A DNA stretch of 64,000 nt. Origin: Xanthostigma xanthostigma. Lineage: Eukaryota > Arthropoda > Insecta > Raphidioptera > Raphidiidae. The position numbers and the translations under genes were made by a program. Of this stretch, positions 11,363 through 22,414 are shown in pieces. The stretch lies in the NCBI GenBank assembly GCA_963575645.1, contig OY754468.1, positions 10,602,001 to 10,666,000 of the forward strand, written 5' to 3'. Position 1 is the first letter of the stretch; each line of letters begins with the position of its first letter. Under the pieces are notes generated by a model. It was not told where the DNA came from and did not search any database. It worked only from the letters and a program-made list of their open reading frames with translations.

Positions 11363-11583
11363 CATTAGATATTAGACTAGAGTACGCGAGTGAGCCGTGA
11401 AAGTGTCTGCAATTCAGACCCTTATCTCTATGGTAACTAATGATACAAAACAATGCTGATTTGAGTAAACAAATATCTGGTTTTCTACAGACTTTCTGCA
11501 GCGTTCTCTCTCTCAACTGGGGACACTTTCACGTATGGCAAGTATACAAACTAGCGTACTCTAGTTACTTATATCTCTAATGG
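11363..11583. mobile_element. short foldback/MITE
   Basis: Inverted ends 'actagagtacgc' (11376) and 'gcgtactctagt' (to 11565) are extended outward by weaker inverted matches ('cattagatatt' and 'tatctctaatg') and inward by 'gtgaaagtgtc'. It is non-coding. Confidence 0.65.
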
Positions 11584-11609
11584 TTAAAACTCGCTAGTCT
11601 CGTTTTAAC

Positions 11610-12136
11610 TAGTGATGTGCCGGATATCCGTATCCGTATCCGCGGACATCCGAAGGAGAAGAAAGATCCGTATCCGTATCCGTTAGTTTTTTTACGGATC
11701 TTTTACCTTATTAATTTTCAATTCATAGATGAAATTTTATATATATAGGTTATTAGATAATAATGAAAAACTGTTAAATTCCATTCAGATTATTTTTTAT
11801 TTTTTAAAATCGTATTTGGCACCATTATATTGCAAACATTTATCGTAGTGAGTACCATACTAATTATAGTACATAACTCAAAGGTATCTTTGTAATGAGA
11901 AATTACACATCGATCTTTGGAAAGAGACAATCTGTTATGAGAGTTAACTCTTAAAGAGGTCAATAACTTTTTACCATAACAGATAGTCTCTTTCCAAAGT
12001 TTGATGTGCAATATTTACCGCCGCGTACTCTAAGAAAGTTAAGATCCGTATCCGTATCCGCGGATCTTGAAACCAAATATCCGTATTCAGATCCGTATCC
12101 GCGGATATACATTTTTAACGATCCGGCACATCACTA
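11610..12136. mobile_element. hAT-type MITE with 8-bp target duplication
   Basis: It starts 'tagtgatgtgccggat' and ends with its complement. The 8-base 'gttttaac' flanks it at 11602-11609 and 12137-12144, the hallmark of hAT transposition. The subterminal regions are packed with iterations of 'atccgtatccg' on both sides, in the position where hAT transposases usually bind. No transposase is encoded, so mobility would have needed an autonomous relative. Confidence 0.9.
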
Positions 12137-12144
12137 GTTTTAAC

Positions 12145-12944
12145 ACAATGTGACAGTTCGTGCATAAAAATTGAATTTACGTTCTAAGTAAATAATTCAA
12201 TAATTCAAAATAATTATTTATCAAATTTGAAATAAATTGACATTTTTATTAATCAGTCGTGGGACTCTTTAGTTCTCTTCCAGAGGCGAAAGAGGTCATG
12301 TTACGGACGGACCAGTGCACAACCCTTGCGCACGGACGCCTACCGGGGTCTCCTCGCGTCGTGGAGTGGACAGACACAATGATAAATGACTACCGACCTC
12401 CGTGGACAATATTCACAATTAAGGTCTGTATACACAATAACGAGACATATCATAACATAACCTTGGTAGTCTATCAAAAAAAATATATATTTATATATAT
12501 AAAAATTTCGTGTCACGATGTTCGTCCGCGCTAATATCTAAAACTACTGAACCGATTTTAATGAAATTTTGTTGTTGCTTGGTCTAAGTTACGCTATAGG
12601 ATAGATTTTATATTTTGTTTAAAATTACGATGTTTTGTATAAAAAAAGTGTTTATATTTTCTATATTTGCTTAAATCTATTAGTTCAGAAGAAAACAGAA
12701 AGACTGTTTTAGTACCATGTAGCGACATATGATAGAATTTGCTCAAAGCTATTAATTCAGACATTTCTGCGCTGTAGTCGTTTTCCTTACATTTTGCAGA
12801 ACTTTCCGATAACACAAAATGTATCTATCACACCCATATGAACCGGGCCGAAACGCTACTATTAATGTATATGTTACGGTCCGGAATCCGGGCAATGTCG
12901 ACAATGCCCGAGCCACATCGGGCAATGTCCGAACTCGGACAAGA
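12145..12944. other. spacer with a Helitron-like scrap
   Basis: Bases 12485-12585 ('gtccgcgctaatatctaaaa', 'ctactgaaccgattttaat') match, inverted, a stretch at 21285-21360. The small frames here have no domain I recognise. Confidence 0.4.
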
Positions 12945-13398
12945 TTCAAAAAATAGATTTTTTATATACATGAAATGCTGACATTTGATTGTATCTTTAT
13001 CATGATAAGTTATCATTAACGCTTTATGGAATTTTTATCACTAATATCAACTATTAAAGAATGTATTTTTCAGCTTTCTATTACAATTATTGATGATTGA
13101 AAACACGTATAATTTATTTCTATACATTTTATTTATTTTAATGAATGAAAAAATACAAAATACTAATATAAATAATGACAATTTTTTTTGTATTTTTTTA
13201 TTTATTAAAATAAATAAAATGTGTGGAAATAAACTACACGTGGTTTCAATCATCAATAATTGTAACAGAAAGCTGAAAAATATATTCTTCAATAGTTGAT
13301 ATCAGTGATAAAAGTTCCATAAAGGTTTAATGATAACATCATAATAAAGATACAATCAAATGTCAGCGATTCATGTTTATAAAAAATCTATTTTTGAA
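12945..13398. mobile_element. 454-bp foldback element
   Basis: Arms pair from 'ttcaaaaaatagattt' at the left to 'aaaaatctatttttgaa' at the right. They continue through 'tgacatttgattgtatcttt' and 'caattattgatgattga'. Because of the palindrome, similar open frames appear on both strands (13047-13292 and 13090-13299). Neither is a gene. Confidence 0.85.
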
Positions 13399-14460
13399 CC
13401 TTGCTTTTATTTTTTTTATATTGTTCCACCGATTCGAAAAAATTAAAAAAATTCCTGACTATAGAGGATTATAAAAGGCATTTTTTTGACAAAGAGTGAC
13501 ACATTTCAAAAACGTGGTTAAAAAAATTATTTTCATTTTACCTATTTCTTTTTTTTTAACTTTGAATAACTTATAACGAGTGAATTTATCAAAAAATCAT
13601 AAGAGTCATTTTTTGTAGAGCGTTCAATTCCCTACAAAAATATCTATTGTTGATTACTGTACGTTCATATTTTTCGGAGAAAAAAAATTAAATGTAAAAA
13701 GTGAAAAAAACCCATGTTATTTAAATGGGAAATATATTATCATTTCGGCACGGTTTAATATCAAAATTAAGCGCTTTTTTGTCCTGATACTTTTTTTTAG
13801 TGCAAAAACAAAAAATTTGGGGGGTAGCGTAAAAAAAAGCTTGGGAAATAACGGACACCCTAATGTATACACAGTTTAAGAAAAATATCGTTTCAATCCA
13901 TCGATTATTTTTCGAGCAGGATCGATTGAAAATTCTACAATGTTTTTCATGTATGGAGAAATATTTCACAATATAAGGTCACTGTCAAATCAGTTTTTTT
14001 AACAACCCTTTCTGCAACCCAGCATAAAAGTCGTTTATGTTACAATTAGATAAGAAATATAGCTGTCAAAAGTCACATTAACGCGAGAGCGGCCGCGGGT
14101 AAATCTATTTAATTCATACAGTAACGATTTTGCACAATGAAAGCGCGTTACGTTACAAAGAGGGAAAAATTAAATTAATACGATGTTCGTTTGTTGAACT
14201 GTCACTCTGAGGCCTGTTGTTTGATTGGTGCTTGCACATGTCGATCACATTCAATTGTTATTCACGGCTGAAGTACCTACACTTTCGAGTGACCGCAAAC
14301 TATGCATTATCGTTGGATTCAATTGGAAGTGTTTAGGGTTATTCGGTGAATAGAACAGACGAAAATCAGAAATTTTAATATGTTGTTTATAGATATCTCC
14401 TACATTTCGACTATTTATTTATTTTAAATTTTACACGTCAGGTTTTCAAATAACTAATTA
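13399..14460. other. AT-rich spacer, no gene seen
   Basis: No motif-bearing frame, RNA gene or within-window repeat partner was found. Confidence 0.4.
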
Positions 14461-15028
14461 CTAGTGTGACCTGTGCGAATTATTCGCACTAAATAAGTAT
14501 AATAAATATCACTTTACAAAATTATTTTTAAATATGATTGCAGGTGTTCAATTCGTTTCTAATTTTGCACACTTCTTATAACGTTCTTCTTTTTGTTGTA
14601 TTACAATATGAAGCTCAGATGACAGATCGAAGAAATATTTTACTAAAATTGTCATATAGAGGCGCAAATAGCAAAAGCGTTGAGCTAAGCCAGATGGCAT
14701 CATGCAGCATTGCTGTGACGTTGTTCAGCGTTTCAAAATTAAAACCGTCGGATGGCAGTATGCAGTATTGTGTCTGTTGTATTACAATATGAAGGTCAGA
14801 TGACAGATCGAAGTGTTGACGTTGTTTCAAAATTAAAGCCGTTAGATGGCAGACGTTGTTCAGCGTTGCTGTATTTTAATTAATTTACAAAAACAAAAGC
14901 AATAATAAATTTTTTAGTTGTCGATGTCAGTAGAGCAAGCAATTATCTGTAAAATGATATATAATTTATGTGGAGAAATTGTGAGGTTTTTTCTAAAAAG
15001 GGAGGCAAACATCTTTAACCTTAGCTTA
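14461..15028 (+). repeat. dispersed element R3, copy A
   Basis: It begins 'ctagtgtgacctgtgcgaat' and is matched in reverse at 18574-19249. It contains internal repetitions of 'gatggca' and 'ttgtattacaatatgaag' around 14590-14860. It is non-coding; the frames at 14538-14830 are spurious. Confidence 0.8.
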
Positions 15029-16249
15029 TTAATATATATGATTAAAAACGTGATTTTTAACGTAACGATTAAAGAGAGAGAAATGCACATAAAATTTAAA
15101 ATCAATCTAAATTGGGGCCAGGCAAAAATTTGAAAAACTGATTTTACAAAAATTTAACTCTTTTATGGCCATATTTATCGAACACTATTTAAGGTAGAAT
15201 TTACTAATCTTGGAACAAATTTATTATTTACTTTCAATTCACCAACCAAATTATCAGGTAAAATAGTTAGGTGGAGATTAAATATCCACTGCACTATACT
15301 CCTTGGTATTTTTGTTGAATATTGTGACGTTCACCCAAAAATCCGATCGATGGCGTTAGTGTAAACGTCAAAAAACAAAGTTTCATAAAATAATAATGTT
15401 TTATCCTAACCCAATTGCACAGAAAACTTCCACTAACTTTAATGTTTTACAACTATACACTTCACACAAGGTTAATAAGCAATTAAATTCACAAGAGCAA
15501 CTGAAGATATAAACTCTACGTTTATAGGTTAGGTATTATGATCTATGTGGCGGCCATTATTATTTTACCAGGCGAATAAATATTTTTACCCCAGAATTTG
15601 CACAGAATAGATTTATATTTGTAGTAAACATATTTCCGCTTGGTGAATTGAATTATCGCTATTTATTCGGCGAATAAAAACAAATGAACCGAATAAATAA
15701 CTATACATAGGTATGTTCGGTAAATATGGCCATTAATCGAGCTAATGAATGTATAATTCATTAAAAAAACAACTCTCGCAGTATATGGATTTTGTAATCC
15801 ATTACTATATATACAGACACAGGAGTCTCCTACATTATATATAGGTAATAATATTATAAACAGACACTTCAATTTTACTCATTTGTATAGATGCGCGAAA
15901 AAAACATGGACGCATATTTTTGAACACACTGTGTACTCGGTTTGGGAAAAATTCAATAATAGCCCTGAAGATAGAATTTCGCTTCAACAGTTCAAACTGT
16001 TTATAAATCTGTCCGTTTTAATCCGCCCTATGCTGTGGAATGCCTGAATCAATACTCATATTATTTAATTAACTTGGCTTTATAATCCTGCTCGTGGAAT
16101 ATACAATCCCCCTGATGTTTCCTTGCAAACAGAGGAATTTTTTATTAAGTTGAAAAATAATACTAGGAATTTTATATTAGTAACGTTTTCATTCAACTCC
16201 CGATGCGGAAAGAAATATGTTATAAGTGTAAAGTCTATCCATTTGTCTG
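15029..16249. other. AT-rich spacer, no gene seen
   Basis: Nothing beyond short, motif-free frames. Confidence 0.4.
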
Positions 16250-16510
16250 TCAGTCTGTATCATCGTAGCTCCAAAACGGATGAACCAATTTCAAAGTGAT
16301 TTTTTTTGTTTGGAAGCTGGCATTTGCAAGATAGATCTGAATGCTTGGTTTCCTAAGAAAGTGATACCATAATACAGCGGTCGTTTTATTACGATGAATG
16401 ACATAACAAAAAAAAAGGTCAAGTGCGAGTCGGAGTCGCGCACCGAGGGTTCCATACAAGCTTGTAAGTGTATAAATAGTTCGTCCATCAGGGGAATCTA
16501 ATCTCGAACA
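16250..16510 (-). repeat. dispersed repeat R4 fragment
   Basis: It contains 'caagtgcgagtcgg' and 'gcgcaccgagggttcc' as at 3900, joined to a 'tccaaaacggatgaaccaat' stretch. The frames at 16250-16488 are translations of the repeat. Confidence 0.6.
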
Positions 16511-17277
16511 AGGCTGTCAGTCAGAAGTCAGTTAACCACGTAAATAGACGCGTATAGACATAAATAAATAAACGTTACATAAATATAAAGATAAATAAGT
16601 GTTCTACATAAATTGGGTGTGTGTCTGTGAGATAAATATTCTGTGTTACTTAGTAGTTTAGTGTTGTTTTGTTGTTTTAGAATTCGTTTGTTTTTCGTTA
16701 TTTCTTTTATTTAATTTTTGCATTCTATTATAGAGAAGTATTTTTAGTTTGTTTTTGTTAACGTTTATTTTTGTAAATAAATATTTTTACCACCGACAAA
16801 GAACAGTTTTGTTACAATATCTTTTAAAAAATGAAATATCATAATAGTGAACACATAAGTTCAATTCAAAAGTTCTGTGAATCGAGACCATTCTTGATAT
16901 TCTATCTTTACGTTGTAGCATTGAAGCTTTTGGCTAAAGCTTTTAAGTTGTCGGCAATTATTTACGTGCAGCGACCTTATCTCAGTTCACACAGAAATAA
17001 CTCGGAAATTGTGCGAATTATGAAACTTAAAATAAATTCTGCGGATCTATAAATCCTTTTAACGGGATGAAAGTATACCAAATTACTGGATTCATTTTCG
17101 GATGGTTCATTTGCATAGTAGCTTTTACCTTTTCATGCAAGCTTAATTTTTTACATTCGGTTATATAAATACAGAGAGACCTTCGGTCACGTAGTTGGGA
17201 ATCAGATGACATAAATATTGAATTTCAGACAGTTTGTCAGTTACATCTTTCACAGCTAAGAAATTAATGCCCCACAT
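16511..17277. other. AT-rich spacer, no gene seen
   Basis: A plus-strand 73-codon frame at 16831-17052 shows no family features. I do not call it. Confidence 0.35.
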
Positions 17278-17368
17278 CAGGGGTGGCGAACCTATGGCAC
17301 GCGTGCCACAGGTGACACGCGACAGATTATTATGTGCATTGATTGAGGTACAAAATCGAAACAATTAC

Positions 17369-17919
17369 CGTATTAGCCCGAATATAACGCGATATTTTCG
17401 ACCATTTATTTTCCGTTCAAAAATCGACTCGCGCTAAATTCGGGGTTTAAAATTAATGGAAAGTAATATAAATAAGGACATTCTCCTACAGAGGTTGAGA
17501 CTGAAAGCGTGAATGAAAATACTGACGATACTGAAGTATCTCATTCTGAAAATAGTTTAGATTCGGAATAATCATTTCCGCTTTTTGTTGTTACTTGCGT
17601 AATATTAATTTATAATAATAATAATAATTTTATTTCCAACAGACCTCGAAGGATGCTTGGATAGTCAAAAAATACATAATACAGTTACAATTTATAAAAA
17701 GAAATCGCTAGTTTTATAAAAAGACTTTGCGACTAAAAACTGTCTAAGAGCTATTTTGTTTTACATTACTTAATTATATTGACATGAATGTAACCTGTGT
17801 TATTATCTATACTTACCTAAATAATTTAAATAAATGTTTATCTGATTGCATTTTATGAGTATTTTTTTCTAAATATCTTTATGAAAATTTCGGGGTCGCG
17901 TTATATTCGGGCTAATACG
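17369..17919. mobile_element. nested inverted-end element
   Basis: It begins 'cgtattagcccgaatataac' and ends with the complementary sequence. It is non-coding and lies entirely within the hAT-like MITE. Confidence 0.75.
17605..17765 (-). mobile_element. LINE 3' tail
   Basis: On the minus strand the sequence ends in a TTA-rich repeat next to 'ggaaataaaattatta', preceded by 3'-untranslated-like sequence. It is the innermost of three nested insertions. Confidence 0.45.
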
Positions 17920-18167
17920 ATAAAAATATGCTAGATGTCGAAAAAAATTGACTATATATCACCAAATAACAAATACGAAAAAGTTTCATGGCCCTCAGTG
18001 TATTATCGAAATTATTCTTTTCATTTTTATTTGATTCATTCTTTTGACAACTTAAATTCTTTGGCGGCTTGTCGGCACGTCAAGACTAAATTAAAAATTT
18101 TTGAAAAAAATTGGCACGAAGATGTAGAAAGGTTCGCCACCCCTGTCCTACGTTTCACAAATTTACA

Positions 18168-18445
18168 ATATACAAGCGGTGCCGTCCGGTTTCACCCGGG
18201 TGCAAAAGAACGATTGGGGAAGGGAGGGACATGAGTACGCACATTCATCTTAGATTACCGAGATAAATGTTGTGTCCAAATTTCATGATGATTGGAGTTA
18301 CCGTTCAAAAGTTTTTGTCGATAAAAAGCAGTATTTATACTTTTTTTAAGTAATAAATTTCTTTTAAATCAATAATTACTGTAATTAATAAAATACAATA
18401 AATATTTAATTGAAAACACTGTAGGATAATTAATTTTATATAGGT
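18168..18445 (-). mobile_element. Helitron-like element, tail part
   Basis: It matches, in reverse, the segment 39627-39872 ('cacccgggtg', 'aaaagtttttgtcgat', 'aagcagtatttatac'). That segment is the right half of the element that was split by the Ty3/gypsy insertion. Confidence 0.7.
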
Positions 18446-18539
18446 AGGTACTGCACGATTCAAAATTTTGTGCCCCTGTATAAAATAAAATATCGAGGCA
18501 ATGCTTAAAAATATCAAAATTACGAATTTGACATTGTAT
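18433..18539 (+). repeat. about 105-bp direct repeat, left copy
   Basis: From 'ttttatataggta' to 'gaatttgacattgtat' this matches 19254-19356 in the same orientation with few differences. Together the pair brackets element R3 copy B. Confidence 0.85.
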
Positions 18540-18573
18540 CAATCATCATAATATGATGATTCATACAATACAA

Positions 18574-19249
18574 TTTACAAAAACAAAAGCAATAATAAAT
18601 TTTTTAGTTGTCGATGTCAGTAGAGCAAGCAATTATCTGTAAAATGATATATAATTTATGTGGAGAAATTGTGTGGTTTAAGGGAGGCAAACATCTTAAC
18701 CTTAACCACACAATTTCTCCACATAAATTATATATCAATTTACAGATAATTGCTTGCTCTACTGACATCGACAACTAAAAAATTTATTATTGCTTTTGTT
18801 TTTGTAAATTAATTAATTAACAGCAACGCTGAACAACGTCTGCCATCTGACGGCTTTAATTTTGAAACAACGTCAACACTTCGATCTGTCATCTGACCTT
18901 CATATTGTAATACAACAGACACAATACTGCATACTACCATGTGACGGCTTAAATTTTGAAACAGTGAGCAACGCTGAACAACGTCACAGCAATGCTGCAC
19001 GATGCCATCTGACGGCTTAGCTCAACGCTTTTGCTACTTGCGCCTCTATATGACAATTTTCGTAAACTATTTCTTCGATCTGTCACCTGAGCTTCATATT
19101 GTAATACAACAAAAAGAAGAACGTTATAAGCTTCCAGCGTGCAAAATTAGAAACGAATTGAATACCGGCAATCATATTTAAAAAGTAATTTTGTAAAGTG
19201 ATAATTATTATACTTATTTAGTGCGAATAATTCGCACAGGTCACACTAG
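18574..19249 (-). repeat. dispersed element R3, copy B, with hairpin
   Basis: It is the reverse complement of 14461-15000. Unlike copy A, its inner end is duplicated in inverted orientation: 18574-18690 and 18692-18808 form a hairpin of about 115-bp arms ('aacaaaagcaataataaatt' and complement). The copies otherwise agree closely. Confidence 0.85.
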
Positions 19250-19253
19250 TTAT

Positions 19254-19356
19254 TTTTATATAGGTATTGTAACGATTCAAAATTTTGTGCCCCTGTATAA
19301 AATAAAATATCGAGGCAATGCTTAAAAATATCAAAATTACGAATTTGACATTGTAT
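19254..19356 (+). repeat. about 105-bp direct repeat, right copy
   Basis: This is the partner of 18433-18539. Its contents ('gtgcccctgtataaaataaa') are otherwise absent from the window. Confidence 0.85.
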
Positions 19357-19653
19357 GAATTAGAATCTTGTTTAGAAAGGCACTCGTTCGTCGAGCAGCA
19401 ACAAAGCGGGAACGAATGAGTGTAGCTTGTGCGGGAGTGTGAGTGAGATGAGAGTTCAGTACGGTGTTTTGCGTTCTGTAGCTTGAACAGACGGGGGACT
19501 GGCAATCTCGCCTTCATGGCGAGCAGATCGTCTATGAAAGACTGCGTGGAATTGATGTTTGAGATCGGTGACTGATATTTTTGCGTATTGAGATTGAGAA
19601 TTTTTGGTTGTTGAGTGTCGATTGTTGTTGATTGGAACAATAATCTATTATTG
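19357..19653. other. spacer, doubtful minus-strand frame
   Basis: A 140-codon minus-strand frame (19218-19640) runs through here. Its C-terminal third lies in the direct repeat, and the rest has no recognisable domain. I cannot support it as a gene. Confidence 0.3.
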
Positions 19654-19661
19654 GTTCAATT

Positions 19662-20139
19662 TAGGGTTACCAGATTGGCGGGACTTGGCTGGATTGTTCA
19701 GAAATTTTACACGTTGTCCAGTGTCCCGGTTTTAGGCAAAATGTCCAGCTAAAAATAAAAAACAGCTAATAATTCGATTAAACTTTGAAGAAAAGTGTAC
19801 TAATTTTAAATCTTTTCTAAATACAGAGAAAGGTTCTAAAATGATAAAGGCGGCTAAGGAAAATACTAAATATATGTGGCAAAAAAGTGACTTGAAGGGT
19901 ACCATTGACTATTAGATTAAGCTACCTCTGTTTTTGTGCTAATTTCAGCTGTTCAGCTCAATAGCTCATATTTTCGTTTTTCTTATAACAATAATACCTA
20001 AGTAAGTACATATTACTTAATTATATGTCGTGTTTCGGTTGATTAATGCAGATTTTTATTTTGTCCAGCCTAAAATCCTTTGGTCCAGATATTTTAGAAT
20101 ATTGTCCAGAAGTTTTGATTTCCCAATCTGGCAATCCTA
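19662..20139. mobile_element. hAT-type MITE with 8-bp target duplication
   Basis: It starts 'tagggttaccagattgg' and ends with an imperfect complement. Flanks are 'gttcaatt' (19654-19661) and 'gttccatt' (20140-20147), 7 of 8 identical. Subterminal 'tgtccag' motifs recur on both sides. It is non-coding. Confidence 0.85.
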
Positions 20140-20204
20140 GTTCCATTGTTGGGTTTAGGAATTTGGATTTGCTGTTGTTATTTATCCCTCCGTGAAATTA
20201 ACAA

Positions 20205-20690
20205 CTGTAATACAGAGGATCTTTTTTTAACTAATATTTTTTTTTTAATTAATTACATAAAATTAAAATAAATTTAAATATAAGCCTTAGAAAAAAGCAA
20301 TGTAGAAATAAAAAAAAATTAAAAATCTTTTCGCCCAACGTAGGGCTCGAACCAACGACCCTGATATTGACAGACGTGTGCTCTACCGATTGAGCTAGCC
20401 GGCGTTGTATTCCGACAACACTAATATGAGTATATTTAGTTAGTGCATTTCACCTGAATAGAAGCTTATTTTTGAGATGCATTTTGCAACATTTTTCATT
20501 AATGCTCCGCTCCTAATGGTCGTAGCCTGATTTTATATAGCCTATAGCCTTCCTCGATAAATGGGTTATCCAACAAAAAAATTTTTTTTTTCAATTTGAA
20601 CCAGTAGATCCTGAGATTAGCGCGTTCAAAAAAACAAACTCTTCAGCTTTATATATTAGTACTAGCGGCCCTGTACGTGCTTCGCTACGT
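20205..20690 (-). mobile_element. Helitron-like element with internal tRNA-like segment
   Basis: It is the minus-strand counterpart of 32430-32900: 'gaaccagtagatcctgagat', 'cgcgttcaaa', 'aacatttttcatt' and the tRNA-like block recur in the same order. The copy at 43319 lacks the tRNA-like block. Confidence 0.7.
20332..20406 (-). repeat. tRNA-like polymerase III promoter block
   Basis: Read on the minus strand it has a box A 'tagctcaatcgg' and a box B 'ggttcgagccc' at tRNA spacing. The anticodon loop would read 'ctgtcaa'. Acceptor and anticodon stems pair poorly, so it is a tRNA-derived SINE-type block rather than a working tRNA gene. A sister copy lies at 32698-32770. Confidence 0.75.
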
Positions 20691-20710
20691 ATAAAGTGAA
20701 ATAATATAAC

Positions 20711-20888
20711 AATAGCGTAAAGTATTCGTGGATAACTGGTCTTTAAAACACTTGCTCTATTTCGAGAACTCCGGCTGCGCCGTCGTGCTCGAAAAAGAAT
20801 AGCGTAAAGTATTCGTGGATAACTGGTCTTTAAAACACTTGCTCTATTTCGAGGGTTCACTCCGGCTGCGCCGTCGTGCTCGAAAAAA
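20711..20888 (+). repeat. two tandem copies of an 87-91-bp unit
   Basis: Units begin at 20711 and 20798 with 'aatagcgtaaagtattcgtg'. The second has a 4-base addition. The minus-strand frame across them merely repeats the same translation. Confidence 0.85.
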
Positions 20889-20935
20889 AAAGCATTTGTT
20901 TTAAACGTTATTCAGTTTTTTTACATCCTCGATCT

Positions 20936-21160
20936 AGATATATGGTTGTTAAGTTTGTTGCGCCATCTATTGAATATTCACTCAATCCAGTCAACAGGTA
21001 TCGCCATCTTATATGGTTGTTAAGTTCGTTGCGCCATCTATTGAATATTCACTCAATCCAGTCAACAGGTATCGCCATCTTATATGGTTGTTAAGTTCGT
21101 TGCGCCATCTATTGAATATTCACTCAATCCAGTCAACAGGTATCGCCATCTTATATGGTT
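20936..21160 (+). repeat. 71-bp tandem array, three units
   Basis: Units start at 20941, 21012 and 21083, exactly 71 bp apart ('tatggttgttaag', 'gcgccatctattgaatattc'), with one visible substitution. A partial fourth begins at 21154. Confidence 0.9.
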
Positions 21161-21913
21161 GTATTATGACTGTCAAGGAATAGACAAATAATTTGCAATA
21201 AAATAATATTGCGACTATAAATTGAAATGTAAGCTATCCTATCTTTCAAGTTGGGTCGAATTGCACACGGTGTGCAAATCAAATTTAAAATCGGTTCAGT
21301 AGTTTAGGAGTTCATCGCGAACAAACATGTGACACGTAATTTTTATATATAAAGATAGATAAATAAATATTTAAATTTAGTATGTGTTTCTGTTTTTATG
21401 CCTCAGGCATCATGGCGCGCAGGGCAAAAATTTCAAACTTTCGACCCTTGTGGTGTAATATACTATTCCATGGTGTTGAATACTTCAATACTACTTTTAG
21501 TCAATTAAAAAAACATTTAATTCTCTAAATAAAATAACAAAGCATTACATATCACTAGAGTAAAAAGTAATAAAACGGTATTTTTTAATATTTTGTAGTA
21601 ACACAATAGAATATGGTTATATTAATATAAATCCGCAATCTGAATACATATGTGTGTGTGTGAAATGTGTGTATAGGTGAGGTTTTTGATTGATCATCAT
21701 TGAATAATACAATATTTAGGTACACAAAATACGCGGTCATAATGGGCACCATGCAGGAATAAATCTGAATGAAATAAACTGTGTAAAAATAGCATTAAAT
21801 TTCGTATGCATAAAAACACTGCTATTCAACAATACCGGATAAAGAATTTTGGGGCTATGTTCAATATCAAGTTTACATTAACTGTGGAAAAATTTTACTG
21901 TCTGAGAATAAAT
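21161..21913. other. spacer with a Helitron-like end
   Basis: Bases 21285-21360 match 12485-12585 in reverse. A short (GT)n run lies at 21650. No gene is seen. Confidence 0.4.
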
Positions 21914-22414
21914 TAGAGATGAGATAAACGGGTCTTTTTAGTGATCTACATCTTTGAATCTGGATCCCATATGTGAGCCTGCTCCCTGAACCGGTTCAAA
22001 AAGAGCCGAGTATTGAATATGTTATTCGAGTCAACTGAGCCACTGAGTTAGTTGAGCCAATCATATCACGTAATATTATGCCAGTGACTGACTCACATAT
22101 TATAAGGCGGGGTTTTACAGGTTGCTACTTACTATGTTACGGAAAGCATATTACAATATGCAATACAATACCTTAAATAGTTGTGACTTAAGTAAAACAC
22201 TGTAATAGCTTTACCGCCTGTGAGTAGTGTGTACCATAGTCAGACATATGATTCATGAGTCATTTGAGCTGACAGAATATCTTATTGCTTCTGTGTTCAC
22301 CGAGTTATGCGGTTCCGTTGAGCCGTCAGCTCATAAAAAAGTGAGTCGGCTCTCACAGATCTTCTGTAGGAGCCGGCTCTTTAAACCGGTTCAGATCTGA
22401 GTTACCCAACCCTA
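21914..22414 (+). mobile_element. hAT-type MITE, copy X
   Basis: It is the reverse complement of 29006-29516 over its whole length ('aacgggtctttttagtgatc', 'gaaccggttcaaa', 'cataaaaaagtgag'). Flanking octamers are only partly alike, so the copy is older or damaged at its ends. Confidence 0.8.

Larger units (their letters stand above)
17278..18145. mobile_element. hAT-like MITE containing nested elements
   Basis: Ends 'caggggtggcgaacct' and its complement delimit the element. The flanking octamers 'ccccacat' and 'tcctacgt' match at 5 of 8 positions, and the three differences are transitions, which fits an old hAT duplication. A second inverted-end element (17369-17919) sits inside it, and a LINE tail sits inside that. 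Confidence 0.75.

Noticed and set aside
13047-13299. Pair of small genes on opposite strands
   Set aside because: They are mirror translations of one foldback element.
20332-20406. Functional tRNA gene (also 32698-32770 and the head at 7094)
   Set aside because: Boxes A and B are good, but acceptor and anticodon stems pair poorly, and each lies inside a repeated element.
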